Assembly (NCBI GenBank): GCA_025352865.1 | Contig: JANXSB010000304.1 | Span: 1-5,046 of the forward strand | From: Chthoniobacter sp. | GTDB taxonomy: Bacteria > Verrucomicrobiota > Verrucomicrobiia > Chthoniobacterales > Chthoniobacteraceae | DNA: 5,046 nt | Direction of reading: 5' to 3' | Part shown: positions 1 through 5,046 of the stretch, one piece after another | How positions within the stretch are numbered: position 1 is the first letter of the stretch | Layout: each line of letters opens with the position of its first letter | Position numbers and translations under genes: made by a program | Notes under the pieces: generated by a model | The model's input: the letters and a program-made list of their open reading frames with translations, nothing else | Told to the model about the DNA's origin: nothing | Database searches by the model: none

Positions 1-581
1 GTGATGTGGCGGAGGACGAGGAAGGCGGCGATGAGGCCGACGGCGAGGAAGATGTATTCGCCAGGATGTTTCGCCTGCTCCGCGCCGGTGGCGGCGGCGA
101 GGCCGTGCTGGGCGCTGGAGCCGAGCCAGACGAAGAAACAATTCGCCGGGATGATCGCGAAAAACGTGGCGAGGAAGTAGGGCCAGAAGCCGATGGCGGT
201 GAGGCCGTAGGCGTAGTTGGCGAGGCCGAAGGGCATGGGGCAGAGGCGCAGGAGGGCGATGATTTTCCAGCCCTCGCGGCCGATGGCGGAGTCGATGAGG
301 CGGAATTTTTCGTGGTGCCCGAGCCAGCGGTTCACGGCGTTGCGCGCGAGGTGGCGGGTGACGAGAAAATTGACCGCCGCGCCGCCATTGGTCCCGATGG
401 TGATGGCGATGAATCCTTTCCAAAATCCGAAGATGCCGCCACCCGCGAGGCCGAACGGGGCGAGCGGGATGATGACCATTTGCAGGAGCACGATCACGCC
501 CGCGTAGGCGAGCACGCCGAGCCAGCCGTACTGCTGGAATTTGTCGTGCGAGGAGAGGACGAGATCGGTCAGGCGGTGCAT
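1..581 (-). CDS. VTT-domain (TVP38/TMEM64, DedA-like) membrane protein, C-terminus cut by window edge
   Basis: Integral inner-membrane protein of the VTT (formerly SNARE-associated) superfamily. Eukaryotic members of this superfamily act as lipid scramblases, and bacterial DedA relatives are linked to lipid-carrier recycling and membrane homeostasis. The role here is inferred only. The minus strand is open from an ATG at 581-579 through base 1, giving 193 codons with no stop, so the gene is partial. Hydrophobic segments lie at about residues 18-40, 44-65, 105-125, 128-155 and 177-192. Family hallmarks are the glycine-rich stretch GGGIFGFWKG (47-56), then GTNGGAAVNFLVTRHLAR (63-80), and the motif RLCPMPFGLANYAYGLT (112-128) with the conserved R-x-x-P pattern. 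The ATG is the first plausible start in frame; no Shine-Dalgarno is visible. It is divergent from recF across a 94-bp gap. The plus-strand open frame over the same bases has an Asp/Glu/Gly/Ala-biased antisense composition and was discarded. Confidence 0.9.
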   Translation of the reverse strand, partial: MHRLTDLVLSSHDKFQQYGWLGVLAYAGVIVLLQMVIIPLAPFGLAGGGIFGFWKGFIAITIGTNGGAAVNFLVTRHLARNAVNRWLGHHEKFRLIDSAIGREGWKIIALLRLCPMPFGLANYAYGLTAIGFWPYFLATFFAIIPANCFFVWLGSSAQHGLAAATGAEQAKHPGEYIFLAVGLIAAFLVLRHI

Positions 582-640
582 GGATTTTGGGAGCGGTGCT
601 TTTCGCAGAATGCGTGCCGATTGCAACCGCGCGCGCCGCC

Positions 641-669
641 TTGCTGCGCGCCCGCGCAGGCTCTACACA
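641..669 (+). promoter_or_regulatory. possible recF promoter (weak)
   Basis: TTGCTG at 641-646 and TACACA at 664-669 are separated by 17 bases, the optimal spacing for a sigma-70-type promoter. Each hexamer matches the consensus at only about three of six positions. Transcription would start close to the GTG at 676, so the mRNA would have almost no leader. This agrees with the absence of a Shine-Dalgarno sequence but is weak evidence in GC-rich DNA. Confidence 0.2.
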
Positions 670-675
670 GCGCGC

Positions 676-1698
676 GTGCTCTCCTCGCTCAAAGTCCGCC
701 ACTTCCGCTGCTTCGACGCGTTCGAGGCGGAGTTTGCGCCGGGGGCGAATTTCATCGTGGGGCCGAATGCGCGCGGGAAGACCTCGGTGCTGGAGGCCGC
801 GTGCATCCTGCTGCGGCTGCAATCGCCGCGCGTCACGCGGCTCGCGCATGTCATCCAGCACGAGCGGCGCGGGCTGGTGGTGGATGGATATTTCGGCGTG
901 CGGCACATGCAGTTTTACCTCAGCCGGGAGCGGAAAAAACTCGCGCTCGACGAGGTGGAGCAGAAGACGGCGCGGGAGTATTTGGAAATCGCGCGGCTGG
1001 TTTATTTTGGAAACCGCGACATCGAGATCGTGCACGGATCGGGCGAAGGGCGGCGGCGCTTTTTGGATTTCGTGGCGGCGCAGCTCGACGGCGCGTATCG
1101 GAAAACGCTGCGCGATTACGAGCGCGCGCTGCGCTCGCGGAATCTCCTTTTGAAATCGGCGACGACGCGCTGGCGGGAGATCGCGGCGTTTGACGAGCCG
1201 CTGCTCGCCGCGGGCGTGCGGGTCGCGGAGGGGCGCGGGCGCTTGATCCGCGAGCTGCAGGAGCCGGTGAATGCGGCGCATGCCGCGATTAGCAGCGCGC
1301 GGGAAAAGCTGCGGCTGGAGTATGTGCCGGGCGGTGGCGAGGACTTCGCCGCGACGCTCGTCGTCGCGCGAAAGGACGACGCGCGGTTGCGGCAGACGAC
1401 GGCCGGGCCGCATCGCGACGACGTGGCGTTTTCGCTCAACGGTCTGTCCTCGGACATCGCCAGTGAGGGCCAGCAGCGCACGCTCGTGCTCGCGCTGAAG
1501 CTCGGGGCGGCGCGCTTGCTGGAGCAGCATTTCGGCACGCCGCCGCTGCTCCTGCTCGACGACATTTTCGGCGAGCTCGATCTCGCCCGCCGGGCCGCGC
1601 TGCTTGCGGCGCTACCCACCGGGGCGCAGCAGATCATCACCACCACGCATCTCGATTGGGCACCGCCGGACTCCGCCGCACGGGTACTGCGCCTGTAG
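676..1698 (+). CDS. recF: DNA replication and repair protein RecF
   Basis: Cytoplasmic SMC/ABC-type ATPase that helps load RecA at single-strand gaps within the RecFOR pathway. With the GTG start at 676 the product has 340 residues, slightly short for RecF (usually about 360). Seen motifs are an N-terminal strand followed by HFRCF (9-13), Walker A GPNARGKT (29-36), the RecF-specific GPHRDD (244-249), ABC signature SEGQQRTLVLALKL (263-276), Walker B LLLLDD (291-296), D-loop ELD (300-302) and the switch region ITTTH (321-325). The Walker A carries Ala where RecF normally has Gly, but the GxxxxGKT frame is intact. The frame stays open upstream, with ATG at 610 and TTG at 541. Those starts would add an Arg-rich leader that does not belong to the family, and the 541 start would also overlap the divergent gene. 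GTG 676 puts LSSLKVRHF at the N-terminus as expected. No Shine-Dalgarno is visible. It is not next to dnaA, dnaN or gyrB here. Confidence 0.93.
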   Translation: MLSSLKVRHFRCFDAFEAEFAPGANFIVGPNARGKTSVLEAACILLRLQSPRVTRLAHVIQHERRGLVVDGYFGVRHMQFYLSRERKKLALDEVEQKTAREYLEIARLVYFGNRDIEIVHGSGEGRRRFLDFVAAQLDGAYRKTLRDYERALRSRNLLLKSATTRWREIAAFDEPLLAAGVRVAEGRGRLIRELQEPVNAAHAAISSAREKLRLEYVPGGGEDFAATLVVARKDDARLRQTTAGPHRDDVAFSLNGLSSDIASEGQQRTLVLALKLGAARLLEQHFGTPPLLLLDDIFGELDLARRAALLAALPTGAQQIITTTHLDWAPPDSAARVLRL

Positions 1699-1720
1699 CT
1701 GGCGCGGATTTTTCCAGACC

Positions 1721-1793
<73 letters not shown>

Positions 1794-1812
1794 GTCTGAA
1801 ATCAGGCCGCGA

Positions 1813-1840
1813 ACTATTGCCGGAATGGACAACGCGGCAA
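1813..1840 (-). promoter_or_regulatory. possible promoter of tRNA-Ala
   Basis: On the minus strand, TTGCCG (1840-1835) and AATAGT (1818-1813) are 16 bases apart, and each matches four of six consensus bases. Transcription would begin near 1806, leaving a leader of about a dozen bases before the tRNA 5' end at 1793, which is typical of a tRNA gene. Placement supports the call; the hexamers are only moderate matches. Confidence 0.35.
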
Positions 1841-1889
1841 GCGAAAAGTCGCGCGCCATTTCCGCGGGCCGCGGGCCGCGAGATGTGCA

Positions 1890-1917
1890 TTGACCGGCCT
1901 GTGCGGGTGGCTAGCCT
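1890..1917 (+). promoter_or_regulatory. possible promoter of the deoxyhypusine-synthase-like gene
   Basis: TTGACC (1890-1895) matches the -35 consensus at five of six positions. TAGCCT (1912-1917) follows after 16 bases and matches -10 at three of six. The predicted start near 1924 lies only about four bases before the ATG at 1928, so the transcript would be nearly leaderless. No Shine-Dalgarno is present before that ATG, which fits. Together with the tRNA promoter candidate, this accounts for the 1794-1927 gap, where I see nothing else. Confidence 0.35.
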
Positions 1918-1927
1918 GCGCCGTCCA

Positions 1928-3097
1928 ATGAGTTCGCTGAACAAGAAATTTCCGCGGTTGCTGCCGGAGCCGATTCGCAAAGGGATGAAGGTGGCGGACC
2001 TCATCGACACGGCTTTCAAGGCCTACAATGGCGGGCGGCTCGCGGAGGCGTGCCGCCTTTTTTCCGGCAAGATGATCGCGGGTGACGGCGTGGTGGGTAT
2101 GTCCCTGACGGGCGCGCTGACGCCGGCGGGGCTGGGGTGCTCGGCGATCGTGCCGCTGCTCAAGGCGGGCTTTGTGGACTGGATCATCTCGACGGGCGCG
2201 AACCTTTACCACGACCTGCACTACGGCCTCGGCATGCACCTTTACGCGGGCTCGCCGTTTTTGAATGACGTGGATTTGCGGCGCGACGGGATCATCCGCA
2301 TTTACGATGTGCTGTTCGATTACGACGTGCTGCTCGATACGGATGCCTTCGTGCGCCACGTCATCCAGGGCGCGGAGTTTCAGCGCACGATGGGCAGCGA
2401 CGAGTTTCATTTCCTGCTCGGAAAATATGTCGCCGCGCGCGAGCGGAAGCTGGGGATCAAGGAAACCAGCGTGCTCAGCGCCGCCTACCAATATGGCGTC
2501 CCCGTTTTCACCAGCTCGCCGGGCGACTCGTCCATCGGCATGAACGTGGCGGCGATGGCGCTGCGCGACTCGAAGCTGCTCATCGACGTGAACCGCGATG
2601 TGAACCAGACGGCGGCCATCGTCTATGCCGCGAAATCGGGCGGCGCGACTTCGAGCGTGTTCATCCTCGGCGGCGGGTCGCCGAAAAATTTCATGCTGCA
2701 AACCGAGCCGCAGATTCAGGAGGTCATGGGTATCGAGGAGCGCGGCCACGATTTTTTCCTGCAATGCACCGACGCCCGTCCGGACACCGGTGGACTGAGC
2801 GGCGCGACGCCCGGCGAGGCGGTGAGCTGGGGCAAGATCGACCCGGAAAATCTGCCCGACTGCGTGGTCTGTTACGCCGACTCCACGATCACCCTCCCGC
2901 TCATCACCGCCTACGCTTTGACCAAAGCCGCGCCGCGCAAACGCAAGCGCCTCTACGACCGCCGCGACGCGCAGTACCAGGCGCTCCGCGCGCAGTATTT
3001 CAAACACGGCCAGGTCGCGAAGATCGAACACCGCACCGACCTCGCGCAGCGGAAGCGCGGCCGCTCCGGCCGCTCCGTCACCGGCACGAAACGCTGA
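1928..3097 (+). CDS. deoxyhypusine synthase family protein (bacterial DHS-like, altered active site)
   Basis: NAD-dependent aminobutyl-transferase fold. True deoxyhypusine synthase moves the aminobutyl group of spermidine onto a lysine of eIF5A. Bacteria lack eIF5A, so the substrate here is probably a small amine; plant homospermidine synthase arose from this family. The product has 389 residues, close to human DHS (369). Seen landmarks are SLTGALTPAGLG near the N-terminal third, STGANLYHDLHYGLG, VFTSSPGDSSIGMN, the glycine turn GGGSPKNF (248-255) and EAVSWGKI (297-304). K303 corresponds to the catalytic lysine, with E297 and W301 also kept. The residues aligning with human His288 and His289 are Asn254 and Phe255, and the spermidine-site Asp316 appears as Leu290 (alignment from memory). 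A basic tail of about 50 residues (RKRKRLYDRR onward) ends the protein. ATG 1928 was chosen over TTG 1817 and ATG 1883 because homology starts just after it. It leads a two-gene unit with a 3-bp gap to the next ORF. Confidence 0.9.
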   Translation: MSSLNKKFPRLLPEPIRKGMKVADLIDTAFKAYNGGRLAEACRLFSGKMIAGDGVVGMSLTGALTPAGLGCSAIVPLLKAGFVDWIISTGANLYHDLHYGLGMHLYAGSPFLNDVDLRRDGIIRIYDVLFDYDVLLDTDAFVRHVIQGAEFQRTMGSDEFHFLLGKYVAARERKLGIKETSVLSAAYQYGVPVFTSSPGDSSIGMNVAAMALRDSKLLIDVNRDVNQTAAIVYAAKSGGATSSVFILGGGSPKNFMLQTEPQIQEVMGIEERGHDFFLQCTDARPDTGGLSGATPGEAVSWGKIDPENLPDCVVCYADSTITLPLITAYALTKAAPRKRKRLYDRRDAQYQALRAQYFKHGQVAKIEHRTDLAQRKRGRSGRSVTGTKR

Positions 3098-3100
3098 CCC

Positions 3101-3679
3101 ATGCCGAAGCCCGACGCCCGCACGCTGCTCTTCGAGCGCATCCGCTCCCGCCCGGCGAAATTCGTCCACGTCCGCGGCGTGCCCTACGCCGTCGCGCAGG
3201 AGGCGGCGGAAAATCCCGACGACTCCGACCACATCCACCTCACGCTCGAAGTGCCGCCCTTTGGCCGGCTCCGCGCCGCGGTGAATACCTTCTCGAAACT
3301 CAACCGCGCCGCCGGCTTCGACGCGCGCATCCGCATGGGCATCGTCCCCGCGCCTTACGAAAAAAAGCCCGACGCCGGCCTCGAGGAGCTGCCCGGCCAG
3401 GACTATGCGCAGCTCGAGGCCATCCTCCCGATCGCCTACGAGTCCCACGACCGCGAGGCGCTGGCCGCGCTGCTCATGGAGAAAATGAAGCGCGCCGTCC
3501 GCGCCGAAGTCTGGGGCGAGCTGTATGCGCGCGAGCACCTCGGCATCCACCAGATCCACAGCCGCCGCGCGAGCTGCGCCGTGGACAAGGACATCCGCAA
3601 CCGCGACGGCGCGCTCAAGCTCTACTACGCCGACGGCCTTTCCGAGCTGCTGCTTTTCAAATTCTGCGGCCAGCCCTGA
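3101..3679 (+). CDS. conserved protein, probably DUF2278 (YukJ-like) family
   Basis: A 192-residue soluble protein with no signal peptide or membrane segment. The resemblance to DUF2278/YukJ rests on three stretches: DHIHLTLE (43-50), the AVNTFSKL region (60-67) after a run of basic residues, and a C-terminal GIHQIHSRR (148-156) followed by a DGALKLYYADG segment and a short hydrophobic end LLLFKF. DUF2278 proteins carry a similar GIHDIHMNQG motif followed by a stretch like DGALFIHFPD. The function of that family is not established, and none is claimed here. The paired histidines (H44/H46 and H150/H153) could bind metal, which is inference. The ATG lies 3 bp after the upstream TGA without a Shine-Dalgarno, so translation is probably coupled to the deoxyhypusine-synthase-like gene. 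The stop is 21 bp from the end of the convergent gene, with no terminator hairpin between. The coding frame is secure; the family assignment is moderate. Confidence 0.65.
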   Translation: MPKPDARTLLFERIRSRPAKFVHVRGVPYAVAQEAAENPDDSDHIHLTLEVPPFGRLRAAVNTFSKLNRAAGFDARIRMGIVPAPYEKKPDAGLEELPGQDYAQLEAILPIAYESHDREALAALLMEKMKRAVRAEVWGELYAREHLGIHQIHSRRASCAVDKDIRNRDGALKLYYADGLSELLLFKFCGQP

Positions 3680-3700
3680 ACATGGCGCAGCCGGATGGAG

Positions 3701-4999
3701 CTACGGCCGCGCGAGCGCGGCGGCGAGGGTGGCGAGGCGCTCGCGGACGCCGGGCGGGAGCGGGCGATGCAGGACAGCGAGCAGGACACCGGGGCGCGTG
3801 AAGATGCTGATGGCGGCTTGATCGCCGTGCAGGGCGACGTTTTCCAAAATGCCGATGGGGAGCGTGCCAGCGTCGTGCATTCGGGCTGCTGCGGTGTGCA
3901 TGGCCGCGAAGTCGAAGCCGTCCGGCGCGTTTCCGGCGAGCGCCTTTTCCCCGCGCCATTCGAGGGCGCACGCGCTGACGCCGGGCAGCGCGGCGGTGCG
4001 GCGGCTGATGGCGGCGAGGTCGAGCATTTCGTCCGTCATGAAAAGCGCCTGGAGGGCTTCCTGCGGGAAGCGCGGCGGATGTTCCGCGGGCGCTTCCGGG
4101 GGGTGGGCGATTTCCACCGGCGGGCTGGGAATGCTGGAAACAAGCGGCTCCAGCGGGTGCCCCGACGTGGCGAAGGGAGTGGGGGGAGGCACGAGGATCG
4201 GGCGCACGACGGGCGGCGGATGAAGGCGGAGAGCGGGGAGATTCTCGTTCGCAGCGGTGGGAGCATCCGGCGGTGCGGCACCGGGCTCGGGATCAGGGCT
4301 GTGGTTTTCCGGCGGAGCCGCGGCGGCTGGCTGGGCGATGACTTGCGGTGGCGGAGGGGTGAAAACGTGGACGAGTGGAAGCGCGGGAGCCGCCGGAGAG
4401 TCGGAGGTCGGCGGGCTGGGGGACCGGTCTTCGCCGGTGGGCGGCGAATCCTGTGCCGGAGCCGCTTCCGGGGCGGCTGGTTCGGATGCCGGGACCGCCG
4501 TGCGGGCGCGCATCAGGCCGATCTGCTCGACGAGCTTTTGCAGCGGGAGCCGTATTTCCGTGTCGTCGCCGGGGGCGATTTCCCGCGCGAAAACATCTGG
4601 GCAGAGTGCGGCGATTTTCGAGAGCGGCACGGCGGCGCGACCGCGGGCGATGTCGGCGGAAAGGTCGTCGATGAAAAAGCGCAGCTCGCGGCTGGCATCG
4701 TGCAAGCCGGCGCGGAGGAGCGGTGTGGGGATGCGCGAGAGCACGTCGCCGAGCGTGAGCACGATCTCGTGGGCGCGTGGCGGCTCTGGTGGCCGGGCAT
4801 TGGGCGCGGTGGGCCGGACCGGCGGATACAGGCCACCGCCGCGCGGGCCGAAATTTTTCGGGTGCAGGAACGCGCCCGGATCGGGTGCGGCCTCCGCGGG
4901 TCCGCTGTTCGCACCCGCCACCGCGGCGATGCTCTTTTCCCCTTCGCCCATCTTTTCGTCGCTTTGCTTGAGTTTGAAAAGGTGGTCGAGAAATCCCAT
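3701..4999 (-). CDS. proline-rich protein with C-terminal Roadblock/LC7-like domain
   Basis: A 432-residue cytoplasmic protein with no signal peptide or membrane segment. There are four parts. Residues 1-73 are a short amphipathic start (MGFLDHLFKL) and a low-complexity stretch. Residues 77-162 are a predicted folded domain with alternating helices and strands (EIVLTLGDVLSRIPTPLL, then AVPLSKIAALCPDVFA, then IRLPLQKLVEQI), which I recognise only loosely. Residues 163-312 are a linker dominated by Pro, Ala, Glu and Ser, surely disordered. Residues 315-431 fit a Roadblock/LC7 fold: helix, strand ALPGVSACALEWRG (337-350), a long helix, strand GILENVALHG, strand AAISIFTRPGVLLAVLHR (395-412) and a final helix. 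Roadblock proteins such as MglB bind and regulate small GTPases; that role here is inference. The ATG at 4999 is fixed by an in-frame TAG three codons upstream. It follows a partial gene by 6 bp, implying an operon. Opposite-strand frames are GC-driven shadows. Confidence 0.8.
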   Translation of the reverse strand: MGFLDHLFKLKQSDEKMGEGEKSIAAVAGANSGPAEAAPDPGAFLHPKNFGPRGGGLYPPVRPTAPNARPPEPPRAHEIVLTLGDVLSRIPTPLLRAGLHDASRELRFFIDDLSADIARGRAAVPLSKIAALCPDVFAREIAPGDDTEIRLPLQKLVEQIGLMRARTAVPASEPAAPEAAPAQDSPPTGEDRSPSPPTSDSPAAPALPLVHVFTPPPPQVIAQPAAAAPPENHSPDPEPGAAPPDAPTAANENLPALRLHPPPVVRPILVPPPTPFATSGHPLEPLVSSIPSPPVEIAHPPEAPAEHPPRFPQEALQALFMTDEMLDLAAISRRTAALPGVSACALEWRGEKALAGNAPDGFDFAAMHTAAARMHDAGTLPIGILENVALHGDQAAISIFTRPGVLLAVLHRPLPPGVRERLATLAAALARP

Positions 5000-5005
5000 G
5001 AGGCG

Positions 5006-5046
5006 CTAGTGGTCGTCCGAGGTGCTCCTCAGAACTTCCTCCAACG
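5006..5046 (-). CDS. 3' end of an upstream gene, probably a GspE/PilB-type secretion or pilus ATPase
   Basis: The minus strand from the right edge reads LEEVLRSTSDDH and then TAG (5008-5006). The codon before it, cut by the edge, ends in CG and so encodes Thr, Ser, Pro or Ala. This matches the typical end of GspE/PilB/PilT-superfamily assembly ATPases, which finish with a motif like TTLEEVLRVT and a few acidic residues. Such proteins are hexameric cytoplasmic motors of type II secretion systems or type IV pili. Only 12 complete codons are visible, so the call rests on this short C-terminal match and on the favourable spacing: its stop lies 6 bp before the ATG of the Roadblock-like gene, and both are in the same reading frame. 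It could instead be an unrelated protein with a similar tail. Confidence 0.45.
   Translation of the reverse strand, partial: LEEVLRSTSDDH

Noticed and set aside
6..1193. 395-residue plus-strand open frame across the VTT gene and the start of recF
   Set aside because: It lies antisense to a clear VTT membrane protein and out of frame with recF. Its product is biased Asp/Glu/Gly/Ala and then Arg/Ala, typical of GC-driven shadows.
1699..1717. Possible terminator between recF and the tRNA (CTGG ... TTTTT ... CCAG)
   Set aside because: Arms are only 4 bp with the T-run inside the loop, so this is not a convincing hairpin on either strand.
1814..3559. 581-residue minus-strand open frame antisense to the deoxyhypusine-synthase-like and DUF2278-like genes
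   Set aside because: Unusually long, but its composition is Arg/His/Ala/Asp-rich with no recognisable domain, and both sense-strand genes carry family motifs. High GC removes stop codons from the antisense frame.
3680..3700. Possible bidirectional terminator between the convergent genes
   Set aside because: The gap is 21 bp and only a 4-bp GCCG/CGGC pairing is visible, with no T-tract.
2764..3801. Plus-strand 345-residue Arg/Pro-rich open frame overlapping three genes
   Set aside because: It spans two sense genes in another frame and the convergent gene's end, with no domain-like pattern.
4257..5009. Plus-strand 250-residue Gly/Ser/Ala-rich open frame
   Set aside because: It is antisense to the proline-rich linker of the Roadblock-like protein; Gly-rich runs are the complement of Pro codons.

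Overview
The window is a GC-rich bacterial chromosome segment, densely packed with ordinary-looking genes. I read six protein-coding genes (two of them cut by the window edges) and one tRNA gene. No mobile element, CRISPR array or large repeat is visible. Gene content and style fit a GC-rich bacterium outside the Proteobacteria and Firmicutes: a deoxyhypusine-synthase-like protein, a RecF gene away from dnaA/dnaN, a proline-rich protein ending in a Roadblock-like domain, and starts without Shine-Dalgarno sequences. Verrucomicrobiota or a relative is my best guess, but this is an impression from gene content and not a demonstrated assignment.

Layout. Positions 1-581 (minus strand) hold most of a VTT/TVP38-type membrane protein whose C-terminus lies beyond the left edge. 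It is divergent from recF (676-1698, plus). Next comes a tRNA-Ala(CGC) gene on the minus strand (1721-1793), whose 3' end faces the end of recF. A 134-bp gap with promoter-like hexamers on both strands separates the tRNA from a two-gene plus-strand unit: a deoxyhypusine-synthase-family protein (1928-3097), then, 3 bp later, a probable DUF2278/YukJ-like protein (3101-3679). A minus-strand operon converges on that unit with a 21-bp gap. It holds a 432-residue protein (4999-3701) with an N-terminal domain, a long proline-rich linker and a C-terminal Roadblock/LC7-like domain. Six bases upstream of it is the last bit of a gene (5046-5006) whose C-terminal residues resemble the end of a GspE/PilB-type secretion or pilus ATPase.

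How the genes relate. RecF, the tRNA and the VTT protein look like unrelated housekeeping neighbours. Two pairs are worth attention. The first is the deoxyhypusine-synthase-like enzyme: bacteria have no eIF5A, and it keeps the catalytic lysine but lacks the active-site histidines and the spermidine-site aspartate. It is tightly coupled to a conserved protein of unknown function. The second is the Roadblock-like protein apparently coupled to a pilus/secretion ATPase, which suggests a regulatory or polarity role like that of MglB-type proteins. No stretch over 300 bases lacks a gene. The long open frames antisense to the real genes are by-products of the high GC content.
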